A DNA stretch of 64,000 nucleotides from Begonia masoniana (taxonomy: Eukaryota > Streptophyta > Magnoliopsida > Cucurbitales > Begoniaceae). Shown in pieces: positions 1-9,684 of this stretch (positions within the stretch are counted from its first letter, which is position 1; the number at the start of each line of letters is the position of its first letter). The stretch lies in the NCBI GenBank assembly GCA_022432975.1, contig CM039502.1, positions 10,763,290 through 10,827,289 of the forward strand. Reading direction: 5' to 3'. A model generated the notes under the pieces. It was not told the DNA's origin. It did not search any database and worked only from the letters and a program-made list of their open reading frames with translations. Both the position numbers and the translations under genes were made by a program.

Positions 1-65
1 CGGATGGTGAGCCACTGAGCCTTGAGCTGGATTCGCGGAGGTCGAAGTTGTGGTGCGAAATACTT

Positions 66-290
66 CGATTGACGGGAGCCGAGAGGGGAGGCGCTGGGAG
101 ATTTAGCAGTGTTCGGCGCGGGCGATTGACGGGAGCCGGGAGGGGAGGCGCTGAGACTGGGAGATTTAGCAGTGTTCGGCGCAGGCTACTGCGATTGACG
201 GGAGCCGGGAGGGGAGGCGCTGGGACTGGGAGATTCAGATTAGCAGTCGGCGCGGGCATACAATCGGGACTCGGGGTCGGGGAACTAGGA
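66..290. repeat. GC-rich tandem repeat, about 3 units
   Basis: Three imperfect copies of a GC-rich unit begin with CGATTGACGGGAGCCG at about 66, 123 and 192, so spacing is 57 and 69 bp. Each copy carries GGGGAGGCGCTG and a GGGAGATT(T/C)AG tail. The open frame over it (48-347) is low-complexity Gly/Arg-rich and only reflects the base composition. No gene is called. Confidence 0.7.
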
Positions 291-335
291 AGGGCGCAGG
301 GCCGAACTCTCCGAAGGGTGATTTGTGAAGAACAG

Positions 336-439
336 AATTCAATCTAAATTAAAAAGAAACAGAGAGAGGGCCGATACCTCGCCGCAAGTGGGGCGAGGTA
401 TCGGCCCTCTCTCTGTTTCTTTTTAATTTAGATTGAATT
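336..439. repeat. Perfect inverted repeat, 48-bp arms with 8-nt spacer
   Basis: Positions 336-383 are the exact reverse complement of 392-439, with an 8-nt spacer. The stem contains the CCGATACCTCGCC box and an AGAGAGAGGG run. It is a potential long hairpin DNA or RNA. The right arm runs directly into further shorter copies of the same box. Confidence 0.9.
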
Positions 440-712
440 AAAAAGAAATAGAGAGAGGGCCGATACCTCGCCCCAAGTGGGGCGAGGTATCGGCTTAGGC
501 CGATAACTCGCCCAAGTAAGGCGAGGTATCGGCCCTCTCTCTGTTTTAAACATGTTTTAAACAGAACGAGGGCCGATACCTTTCCCACTTGGAGCGACTG
601 ATAGGCCTTCGATCTGTTTTAAACAGACTGAGGGCCGAGAAGTCACCCCAATTTGGCGACTTCTCGGCTCCAGGTGGGGCGAGGTATCGGCTCTCGGGCG
701 ACTTCTCGGCAC
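440..712. repeat. Cluster of GCGAGGTATCGGC / GCCGAGAAGT inverted-repeat boxes
   Basis: Several shorter palindromes follow the long hairpin. CCGATACCTCGCC faces GGCGAGGTATCGG at about 462-495, and related boxes recur near 500-530, 571-590 and 632-712, the last set with CCGAGAAGTC facing GACTTCTCGG. GTTTTAAAC palindromes lie between them. The function is unknown. Cis-motif clusters of this kind occur in the U3 of the Copia element in this window, so this may be a fragment of an LTR or transposon end. Confidence 0.6.
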
Positions 713-764
713 TCAGTCATATATTAAAACGGAAGTGAACAAACATGAGAATTGATACGTAACA

Positions 765-1520
765 CATCTAATAGTCAATCATCATCCATTACAAATTACA
801 AAATCAAAAAATTACAAAAGTGAAACAAACATGAGATATGTAACAATTTCAAAAATATAATCTTCTAGTTCATTTTGTACAAATTAATACAAATTAAACG
901 CATAGTTTTGCCATCCTGGCCCATCCATGATCCATCTAATAGTCAATCATCATCCATTACAAATTACAAAATCAAAAAATTACAAAATCAAAAAATTACA
1001 AAAGTGAAACAAACATGAGAATTGAGATACGTAACAATTTCAAAAATATAATCTTCTAGTTCATTTTGTACAAATTAATACAAATTAAACGCATAGTTTT
1101 GCCATCCATCTGGCATCTAATAGTCAATCATCATCCATTACAAATTACAAAATCAAAAAATTACAAAAGTGAAACAAACATGAGAATTGAGATACGTAAC
1201 AATTTCAAAAATATAATCTTCTAGTTAATTATAAATTTGTACAAATTAATACAAATTAAACGCATAGTTTTGCCATCCTGGCCCATCCATGATCCATCTA
1301 ATAGTCAAATAGTCAATCATCATCCATTACAAATTACAAAATCAAAAAATTACAAAAGTGAAACAAACATGAGATATGTAACAATTTCAAAAATATAATC
1401 TTCTAGTTCATTTTGTACAAATTAAACTTATACAAATTAATACAAATTAAACGCATAGTTTTGCCATCCATCTGGCATCTAATAGTCAATCATCATCCAT
1501 TACAAAATCAAAAATTACAA
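765..1520. repeat. Tandem repeat of about 181 bp with alternating unit types
   Basis: CATCTAATAGTCAATCATC starts at about 765, 933, 1114, 1295 and 1476, so spacing is 168, 181, 181 and 181 bp. Units two and four are preceded by CCTGGCCCATCCATGATC, while three and five are preceded by a short CCATCTGG variant. This gives an ABAB higher-order pattern. The array is AT-rich and lies immediately downstream of the hAT transposase stop codon, so it is probably the element's 3' untranslated or subterminal region. Confidence 0.8.
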
Positions 1521-1523
1521 AGG

Positions 1524-3386
1524 CTAATCTTGTTGTTGAACTTCCAAATTTTGAAATTCTTCGATTATTTCGTCATGTCTCTGTTGATTTCTTGAAGCAG
1601 CATCATTCCAATCCTTCATGCAAATGAGTGCCTCCACGAGATCAGGTGCAAGTCTTCCTCGTCGATCGTCGTACACACGTCCACCTGCACTAAAAGCAGA
1701 TTCTGATGCTACAGTTGAGACCGGAGGTGTTAGTAGATCTCGTGCCATTACAGACAGAATAGGATATGTATTAGAAAATATTTTCCACCAATTTAAAATA
1801 TCAAAATTTTCCTCACGAGAAAATTGATACCTAGTGTCAAAATAAATTTCCAGTTCATTTCGCATAGAACTAGAATATGCATCTGTATCTAATTCATTCC
1901 AAATATCATGAATACTAAAATGTGAAACTCCAATATCTCCACCCCTACTTGAACCAGCAGCATGTGAAGAAACACGACTACTCAGATTTGAATATTTAGA
2001 TTCATAAGAAGAATATAAACTAGTAATTCCATGACTTATTTGATCTACAGAAAATAAAGAAAGAGTTTGTAAATTATTAGAAATTTTATTAACAATGAGA
2101 GATACTCCTCTTAACTTATATCTAGAATCCATTATACATGCATAACAAAAAATAGGAGGGATGTCAAGCCAATACTTTTTAAATTTTATTTCCATTTTAT
2201 CAAGTATATCTCTAAATTCTTCTATATGTCGATATTGTGCAAAATTACCTGTTAAGTTTATAAAAATTGGAAGAACAAGATGAGAAGTAGGATAATAAAT
2301 TCCTGAACATTCATTTGTAGCCTCATAAAATGGTTTTAAAAATTCAAGAAATATATTAGCTATATCGCAACTAGATTTATGAAGATGAATACTTTGAGTT
2401 TTCTCACTAATAAAAGTACAGATAACTTGCCAATATGGCCTAGCATTTTCCAACATTAAATAAGTAGAATTCCACCTATTATCTACGTCAGTTTTTAATT
2501 TTCGTGGTTTAAGTTGAGCAGCTTTACAAAAATCTCTATATTCTTGTTGCCTCGAATTAGATCCAATTATATAAGAAATTGCTGATTTAATTGATTCAAT
2601 ATGAGGTGAAATAAATGTCATACCATCTTTAACAACTAAATTTAAAATATGACAAACACATCTCATATGAAACATAGAATTGTGAGTAGCATGTAATTGA
2701 AAATAATTTTTAAAATGAGAAATAGCAGAATCATTAGCACTAGCATTATCAAGTGTTATGCTAAATATTCTATCTTTAATAGAAATAGAATATTCTTGTA
2801 ATATTGCAAGAATATATTTATAAATTGTAATACCAGTGTGGGGATATTCACAATTACGAAATCCTAAAATTCTTTTATTTAATTGCCAAGATTCATCTAT
2901 GAAATGAGAAGTTACAACTACATATCCTATAGAATTACGTGCACTCCATAAGTCAGACGTAATACAAATAGACATTGAAGGAGCATTTGAAAAAAATACA
3001 ATTAATTCATTTTTCATATCATTAAACATTTTAATGATATCATTTCTAGTAGTACTTCTAGGAACACGTTTAAAGTTAGGAGTAACATATTCTTTCATAA
3101 AATTTTCAAATTCAACACTATCAGTAAACGCTAGGGGCAATTCACATTGTGTTACAAGTTTTGCTATTCCTTCTCTCATTTTATTCTGTGAATACATAAA
3201 AGTGCCACTACCACTAGCATTTAATAATCTTTGCGTAGGATCTCTAACTTGATCGTTTAAATGACACTTTTGATAATGCCTATTTAGTGAGGTGGTTGAA
3301 CTACTAGCAACGTATGCATAATTTTTAATACAATATTTACATTGAGCTCTGGATTCTATTTTTCCACCTATTTTAATATCTTTCAT
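1524..3386 (-). CDS. hAT-family transposase (BED zinc finger, hAT dimerisation domain)
   Basis: A 620-residue open frame encodes a plant hAT transposase that would excise and reinsert DNA with 8-bp target duplications. The BED finger is visible at the N-terminus (C16, C19, H37, H42). CITSDLWSAR and ITLDNASAND carry aspartates expected of the RNase H-like core. The hAT dimerisation region near residues 535-590 contains VASESAFSAGGRV. The frame continues upstream of this ATG through the normal BED start (VWKHFV) and a basic stretch, then meets a TGA. The likely native ATG at 3544 (reads MDP) is in another frame, so one indel near 3515 breaks the first dozen codons. A diverged second copy at 24.1-25.7 kb shows the uninterrupted reading there. 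The protein is otherwise near full length, so the element may be recently active or domesticated. The family call is strong; activity is unknown. Confidence 0.9.
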   Translation of the reverse strand: MKDIKIGGKIESRAQCKYCIKNYAYVASSSTTSLNRHYQKCHLNDQVRDPTQRLLNASGSGTFMYSQNKMREGIAKLVTQCELPLAFTDSVEFENFMKEYVTPNFKRVPRSTTRNDIIKMFNDMKNELIVFFSNAPSMSICITSDLWSARNSIGYVVVTSHFIDESWQLNKRILGFRNCEYPHTGITIYKYILAILQEYSISIKDRIFSITLDNASANDSAISHFKNYFQLHATHNSMFHMRCVCHILNLVVKDGMTFISPHIESIKSAISYIIGSNSRQQEYRDFCKAAQLKPRKLKTDVDNRWNSTYLMLENARPYWQVICTFISEKTQSIHLHKSSCDIANIFLEFLKPFYEATNECSGIYYPTSHLVLPIFINLTGNFAQYRHIEEFRDILDKMEIKFKKYWLDIPPIFCYACIMDSRYKLRGVSLIVNKISNNLQTLSLFSVDQISHGITSLYSSYESKYSNLSSRVSSHAAGSSRGGDIGVSHFSIHDIWNELDTDAYSSSMRNELEIYFDTRYQFSREENFDILNWWKIFSNTYPILSVMARDLLTPPVSTVASESAFSAGGRVYDDRRGRLAPDLVEALICMKDWNDAASRNQQRHDEIIEEFQNLEVQQQD

Positions 3387-3737
3387 TACAAAATGTTTCC
3401 ATACCTCAGAAGTTTTGTTTCTTTTTTTTTGAGGTGATGAAGTGGAAGTGGATGCTTGTGCAGATGATTGTCCTATTGAAAATGCATTTTTCCTAATTTC
3501 TTCAATATCATCATCAAATCAATGTTACAATCACGTGGATCCATAATTAAAAATAATTTCAAATAAATGATACCAGAACAATTCACATAATTCCAACAAG
3601 ATATTTTATGTCTTGTATGTGATGGTGTGAATTGATCACTTATACAGTATAACCTACGAAAATAAATGAATGTATGTTAGTGAAATTGTATAACTATTAA
3701 ATATAATTAAAAATTTTGTAAATCTAAAAAGAATAAA

Positions 3738-3990
3738 CTAAATTTTACCTTGTTGAACTTTGAAGCCTTGAAGGTTTGAACTTTGAATCACAGAGAGGCA
3801 GATAGCAGAGTACAGGAGTAGTAAAATAAGTAATTGAATTGAACTATTGAAGTGAAGTGAGAGAGATTGAGAGATTGAGGTGAAAATAAACCAAGGGAGG
3901 ATTAGAATTTTATAGAAAAAATGGAGTGAACTAGTGAAGTGAAGGGGGAGAGCAAAAGCAACGGCCACAAAATCTCAGCGACTCAGCGTT
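3738..3990 (-). promoter_or_regulatory. hAT transposase promoter and 5' untranslated exon
   Basis: On the minus strand a TATAAAA box lies at 3908-3914. A pyrimidine-rich leader follows, then a donor-like AACAAG/GTAAAA with its GT at 3748-3747. This suggests a 5' UTR intron before the transposase start near 3544. The fossil copy has a comparable TATAAATA at 23813-23820 and a pyrimidine-rich leader, which supports the reading. The splice acceptor was not located. Confidence 0.5.
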
Positions 3991-4024
3991 TTCTTGTTAC
4001 CGTTGCATTGTTAATGTTACCGTT

Positions 4025-4390
4025 GGAATTGGCTCTGTTTCAGTTTTTAGTTTTTACCAATTAAAACTGGTCGACCCTAGTGAATTGGCTCTGTTTTACC
4101 AATTAAAACTGGTTGACCCTAGTGAGTTGGCTCTGTTTTACCAATTAAAACTGGTCGACCCCAGTGACTTATGGTCGACACTGTAATTTCTATTTTCATT
4201 TGTGACACTTTATGGTCGACCCTAGTGCGTTATGGTCGACACTTGAATTGCTTCTGTAATTTCTGTTTTCATTTGTCACATTTAATGGTCGACCCCATTG
4301 AGTTATGGTCGACACTTGAATTGCTTCTGTAACTTTTATTTTCATTTGTCACATTTAATGGTCGACCCTAATGAGTTTTGGTCGACACTC
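4025..4390. repeat. GTCGAC-rich direct repeats
   Basis: Three copies of a unit of about 41 bp containing GGCTCTGTTTTACCAATT and ACTGGTCGACCC (about 4025-4165) are followed by three units of about 80 bp, each with paired GGTCGACCC and GGTCGACAC sites. About ten GTCGAC or near-GTCGAC sites occur in 330 bp. On the minus strand this block lies downstream of the split extra ORF at 4654-5984, where a 3' LTR U3 would be. More GTCGAC sites recur upstream of that ORF. Confidence 0.7.
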
Positions 4391-4653
4391 CTTTTGACAT
4401 TATAAAAAAAACAATTGTAGTCCTTAACATTTCATTTTAAATATTGCAAAATTAACTCCAAAACAGTTAAACAGACAACAGATATAGATAAGTACAAAAA
4501 TAAGTAACTCAGTTTTCATTTTTTAATCATTCAAATTTCAATAATTACATTTTACATACCCACTGGTGAAGTCACTATATTTTTCATAAACTATGAAAAG
4601 CACACAAACAAAGACAAACACAAACAAAGAAAAACACAAACAAAGACAAAATG

Positions 4654-5133
4654 TCACTGAGATGGAGAGTAACATGGATCGTCAAAAGGATCAAAAGAAT
4701 CGACTGGAGGATCGACTGGAGGATCGACTGGAGGGTATATTCTGCCATTCCAATAATCTTGAAGAAAATAAAGATGCCCGTGAACGTCATTGAATTCTTC
4801 ATGGAGTTCATCTTCAATCGCGTCCATCCTAGCGTCCATCCGAGCTTCCATCTGATCAAAGCGATCGAGAATCACGTTCTGAAAGGAGTCAAATGCTGTG
4901 CCAATGCTAGCTATATTGGCCTCCAAAGTGTTGACTCTTTCCTCAAGGGAAGAGAAACTTCCTCTAGATGCATTGGATGGGGGTTCAGTAGTTTGTCTTT
5001 GCTCGTTACCACCCTCGCCAATTTCCATATATGAGGGTTCAGCTTCAGCCCCAGCCCCAGATGCACCAGCTCCTGCTCCAGCTTGTTCTCCTTTGAAAAT
5101 CCACTCCCCAGTCGCATTGAGTACTATCCCCAT
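4654..5133 (-). pseudogene. Retroelement extra ORF, C-terminal part (coiled coil)
   Basis: This 159-residue frame starts 6 bp after the stop of the neighbouring upstream frame and appears to continue it after a frameshift. The junction residues (LARMGI here) align with LSRMGF at the matching place in the Copia extra ORF at 35.5 kb, which is uninterrupted there. It has an Ala/Gly-rich linker, then a predicted coiled coil (LEERVNTLEANIASIGTAF and a run of QMEARMDARMDAIEDEL), then a repeated PPVD tail. The function is unknown. The Copia element's second extra ORF also begins with a coiled-coil-like segment. Confidence 0.6.
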
Positions 5134-5138
5134 TCTTG

Positions 5139-5984
5139 CTAGAGAGGAAGTGGTGTAGATGTCAGTTTCTTCAAAGGTAATCGAGTCGCTGAACTAGGAA
5201 TTTGGACACTATTGACCTCAAAAATCTTCATTAGAAGAAGATTAAAGGGTAAAGACTTGGCCGGGTTGGAGAATACTTGCAGCATCCGTTTCAAAATTAC
5301 GTACCCAACGTTAAATGATTCTCCTCGAAAGATTTTATACAGAACATAGAGATCCATCCCACTAATATGATCTCTATGTCCATCTCTTGGTAAAAGATTG
5401 TAAGTAATCATGTGGTGGATGAGTCGTGCACGTACATTTAAATCATTAGCCTTTGGTTTCAACGGAAGGAATTGATTTGGATCCTTAACAATCATTCTTA
5501 AAAATTCAGTTCCTTCACTAGTGCCCACAAAATCAGGATGCTTGGCTGCCTCATAATAACATTCAGCCTCGTTGTTGAACTCACATTCTAAAATTGTATT
5601 TATTGAACTTGGGGATATCTCTATGTGTTTTCCATACACATAACTAATAATTTTGAGAGGCCTCAAAGAATGTTCTAAATTTGCGTAGAACATTCTCACT
5701 GTAGTTTCAATGTAAGGTCCATCAAAATCAAACAACTCATATAACCCCAGAGCCTTTAACGGCTGTTCCAAATTTAAGCTATATAAATCATAAAATTCTA
5801 CTCTTCTACTTAAAATCAGGGGTTTGAACTGAAAATCATCATCATACCGTTTCAATGAATCAGAATTCTTGAATAAAGGAGAGGGCCATGTAGGTTGTTG
5901 GTCAATTTCAGCGGATGGAGTAGCATTCTTTGATCTCCTTTTGTGAATGGGGAGTTTGCTGCGAGTGCGAGATGATGAAGACAT
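5139..5984 (-). pseudogene. Retroelement extra ORF, N-terminal part ('putative plant transposon protein' type)
   Basis: This 281-residue frame is clearly homologous to the extra ORF at 35051-36397. Shared features, in order, are an F-K-x-L-I-x-S-(R/K) segment, (T/A)VRMFYANL versus AIRMFYANL, IKSYVY-like and EI(S/T)PxSIN segments, a PFFGTS or DFVGTS turn, the RHMI or HHMI helix, a GH(Y/R)D loop, and PFNxLLM. This matches my recollection of the plant 'putative plant transposon protein' domain (Transposase_32-type); an HMM search would confirm it. No gag or pol was found beside it, so this is a 3' remnant of a related retrotransposon. The ATG at 5984 follows a pyrimidine-rich leader and a GTCGAC cluster. 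Confidence 0.7.
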
Positions 5985-6039
5985 TGGAGGTGTAAAATGA
6001 GAGAAGAGATGAATACAGAAGAAAATGTCACAGAATGGT

Positions 6040-6175
6040 CGAAAAATAGCCGATGGTCGAGAGTTAGGGTTTTGGTCGACCCTAGAAATAAATCAAGTTT
6101 TATGTGTCGACCAGTGACATTAGTGGTCGACACTTGCAATGGCCGATATATCGCTCATAGGCCGATATATCGCTT
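6040..6175 (-). promoter_or_regulatory. Motif cluster upstream of extra ORF (GTCGAC and GCCGATATATCGC)
   Basis: In the 190 bp upstream of the ATG at 5984 there are GGTCGACCC, TGTCGACCA and GGTCGACAC sites (about 6075-6133), partial copies at 6037-6062, and two GGCCGATATATCGC palindromic boxes (6142-6172). The same GTCGAC element fills the repeats at 4025-4390. The position parallels the ATCGGC cluster upstream of the Copia extra ORFs at 36397 and 45435. A regulatory role is inferred from position only. Confidence 0.45.
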
Positions 6176-6308
6176 CTGTTTGAATTGACTGTTGTTTACT
6201 TAATAGTTAATAGTTTAATTAATACTTGTTATTTGTTAATAGTTAATAAATTATGTTATTGTTAATTGTTATTATAATATTTATATGATATCACTAATCA
6301 CTTGCAGA

Positions 6309-7318
6309 TTTACAATTGCAATTTACAATTGCAATTTACAATTGCAATTTACAATTGCAATTTACAATTGCAATTTACAATTGCAATTTACAATTGCAAT
6401 TTACAATTGCAATTTACAATTGCAATTTACAATTGCAATTTACAATTGCAATTTACAATTGCAATTTACAATTGCAATTTACAATTGCAATTTACAATTG
6501 CAATTTACAATTGCAATTTACAATTGCAATTTACAATTGCAATTTACAATTGCAATTTACAATTGCAATTTACAATTGCAATTTACAATTGCAATTTACA
6601 ATTGCAATTTACAATTGCAATTTACAATTGCAATTTACAATTGCAATTTACAATTGCAATTTACAATTGCAATTTACAATTGCAATTTACAATTGCAATT
6701 TACAATTGCAATTTACAATTGCAATTTACAATTGCAATTTACAATTGCAATTTACAATTGCAATTTACAATTGCAATTTACAATTGCAATTTACAATTGC
6801 AATTTACAATTGCAATTTACAATTGCAATTTACAATTGCAATTTACAATTGCAATTTACAATTGCAATTTACAATTGCAATTTACAATTGCAATTTACAA
6901 TTGCAATTTACAATTGCAATTTACAATTGCAATTTACAATTGCAATTTACAATTGCAATTTACAATTGCAATTTACAATTGCAATTTACAATTGCAATTT
7001 ACAATTGCAATTTACAATTGCAATTTACAATTGCAATTTACAATTGCAATTTACAATTGCAATTTACAATTGCAATTTACAATTGCAATTTACAATTGCA
7101 ATTTACAATTGCAATTTACAATTGCAATTTACAATTGCAATTTACAATTGCAATTTACAATTGCAATTTACAATTGCAATTTACAATTGCAATTTACAAT
7201 TGCAATTTACAATTGCAATTTACAATTGCAATTTACAATTGCAATTTACAATTGCAATTTACAATTGCAATTTACAATTGCAATTTACAATTGCAATTTA
7301 CAATTGCAATTTACAATT
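6309..7318. repeat. 13-bp tandem array (TTGCAATTTACAA)n, about 78 copies
   Basis: About 1,010 bp of an essentially perfect 13-bp unit made of overlapping CAATTG and TTGCAA palindromes. Because 13 is not a multiple of three and the unit has no stop on the plus strand in any phase, three plus-strand frames are open throughout. They are artefacts. The preceding 6185-6300 is AT-rich with no gene visible. Confidence 0.97.
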
Positions 7319-7439
7319 TTGCAGTATAGCATAACTCTCAGAAGAGTGGGAGATCAGATTATCGATGGTCAGGCCGACTCAAGCGTCGTCGCGTCGGAGA
7401 GGGTTCAGCGCTCACCGCAGTGGCGCAGTCCGCAGAACC

Positions 7440-7677
7440 CGAGCTGGGCTTCCGTTGACGAGCCAGCTCGCGAGCTAGCTCGCGAACTCGCGAGCAGGCT
7501 CGTCGAGCCCGGTCATTTACGGGCTCGCAAGCTGGGATGTCCAAGCTCGACTCGACTCGCCTGTGTGACTCGAGCCAAACTCGCTCGTTACTGTAGCGAG
7601 CCGAGCCAAGCTCGACCCGCTACAGTAACGAGTCGAGCGAGCGAGCTGTCGAGCAGCTCGCTCGTTTAACATCTCTA
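7440..7677. mobile_element. hAT-like terminal region with palindromic subterminal repeats
   Basis: This is a dense run of GAGCTCGCGAGC-type palindromes, TACTGTAGCGAG and CGCTACAGTAACGAG inverted copies, and CGAGCCAAGCTCG boxes. It ends with GCTCGTTTAACATCTCTA at 7660-7677. That terminus matches the 3' end of the fossil hAT at 57744-57761 (GCTCGTTTAACATATCTA) apart from one base. No matching left end was found, so this is an orphan or truncated hAT end. Confidence 0.45.
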
Positions 7678-8548
7678 TCTATTTTTACCTTCTATTATTG
7701 GTGTAATTAATAACTTATTTTTAATTTATCAAATCAATTGCAACAATTAATGATCGTTACATAATATAAAATTGTAAACATAATTATATACGAAAGCTAC
7801 GTAGTTTTAAAAACAAACATGAAACTTCAATGTTTAACATATTTTTACGCTCGTGTTTTTGACTTGTCCTTACGGATATTCTCAGATCGTTTAAAAGTGT
7901 CGTCAATTCTACCTAAGTAAAATAACAATCTTCAATGCGAAATTATGACCCGTAAATATATGAAAACCTTCAACACTTTTAAGAAAATAGTTCTAGCACA
8001 AACTTGATTGATCAATTATGTAGTTGTCTTAGCGAGAGAGTGTGAGGGAGGGTCGGGGTGATTGAAGATGAGACGTTATAAAATGTTGGAAGAACAAATA
8101 TTGACAAGCTAAACCCCATTGTTGACTTCATCCGGATCAATTGGTCCGGTCAAGAACAGCATCCAAGATCAAATCCGGGAGATTCTTATTTGAAAACAGA
8201 CAATGTCTTGTTGGTAAGAACCGAGTTCTTCACATCTTTAGTGTCTTGTTTAATGTTTGATGAATTAATAATGAGTTAGTTTTTTATATGCTTTGCTTAA
8301 TTATTTTAGACCATTGCACCAGCAACTTGTCTTTTACCATTTCCTGAATTTGTGGTTTTAATAATATAAAAACATTATTCTTCAAAGAAATTCAAACCAG
8401 TCCCATTTTATGGCCTATATTTGTTGGTTTTTCAAGTTGGGCAAGGCCAAATGGGCTTTCTCTACTAAATTCCACTCAAGGTCACTGTTTAGATTCAGAT
8501 AATCTAGTTTTCATTAATTGTTTCGTGTTTTATGTAGCTGATAACACA
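7678..8548. other. Intergenic, no gene seen
   Basis: AT-rich intergenic sequence. I see no convincing reading frame, RNA gene or repeat structure between the hAT-like end and the target duplication of the next hAT element. Confidence 0.5.
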
Positions 8549-8556
8549 GGATCAAC

Positions 8557-9676
8557 TAGGGGTTGGCAGGACCAGACCGAGTCCTGAGAATCGGCTCGGA
8601 CTGTCGATTTCGGTCCCAAATCCGCGGTTCTCAGTCTGGTTTCGGTCCTTCCACGGAATCTCCAGCCAATTTCTGTCTGGTCCACAATCCATATCCCAAA
8701 ATCCTGAAAAACAAGGATCAGACCGATAACACCAAGTTAGGGCTAAATGGCTAATTGCTGAAGAGCTTTACCTGATCACTCTCACTTAAGCAATCAACAA
8801 TTCACAAATCCTTCCTCATCGCTCTGCTCCCAGACGGCCAGGCCCTAGTTCGACAATCCCTCTTCAGCGCTCGCCTCGCGCTCTGTCCTCACGCCCACCT
8901 GTCCTAAGTGCTCAACTCACTGTATGTGTAATTTTTGTGCTAGTAAATGAATTTGTTGCTTCTCACTGTTGGTTGATAGATTTTTGTCTGTTTGTTGATT
9001 TTATATTTGCATGTTTTGACTGTTTATGTTGGTTGTTCTTGTGCTGCTCACTGTTTAGTTTCTTACATTTTATTTTAATATTTTATAGTTGGATTTAGTT
9101 TGTATGTTACATAGTTAGATTTATTTTGAATATTTAATTTAACTTCTTATATTTCATTTTAATATTTGATAGTTGGATTTAGTTTGTATGTTATATAATT
9201 GGATTTCTTTTGGACGTTGAATTTAGTTTATTAGATTTCATTTTAATGTTTGATAGTTGGATTTAATTTGTATCTTACATAGTTGAATTTATTTTGGATA
9301 TTGAATTTAACTTCTTAGATCTCATTTTAATTTTAGGTTAGCATCTCTATCTCTTTTTTGTTGAGTATAGTTTTAATGTCTACAAATTTTTATTTAGTTT
9401 TAATGTTTTTTAATAAAACAAAATTTTTGATTGTTTGAGGTGAAAATTTTTAATGTTTAAAAAAAACAAAATGTTGGTAATATTATGCGAAAAAATTTAA
9501 TGTTTAAAAAAAACAATAAAGTGTTGGTAGGAGGAACCGGGACCGGATCGAAATTTTCAGTCCGACCCCGGTTCATTCACAATCCCTTCCAGGGCCGATT
9601 CTGAGATTCGAAAAAAAAAATCCGAAATATCGATCCGAGCTCAAAACCGGACCGACCCAGACCGCGCCCACCCCTA
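8557..9676. mobile_element. Complete non-autonomous hAT transposon (1,120 bp) with 8-bp TSD
   Basis: The target duplication GGATCAAC is exact at 8549-8556 and 9677-9684. The termini are inverted: the left starts TAGGGGTTGG and the right ends CCACCCCTA. Subterminal regions are GC-rich with repeated CGGTCC, GGACCGG and ACCAGACCG motifs. The interior (8950-9530) is AT-rich with a repeated TAGTTGGATTTAGTTTGTAT unit. There is no transposase frame, so it would depend on an enzyme supplied in trans. The intact TSD indicates a fairly recent insertion. Confidence 0.9.
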
Positions 9677-9684
9677 GGATCAAC

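Noticed and set aside
4593..5158. Plus-strand frames of 66-127 codons
   Set aside because: Antisense to the split extra ORF; low complexity.
6285..7669. Three overlapping plus-strand frames of 337-455 codons
   Set aside because: They are the 13-bp repeat read in three phases; no codon structure or domain.
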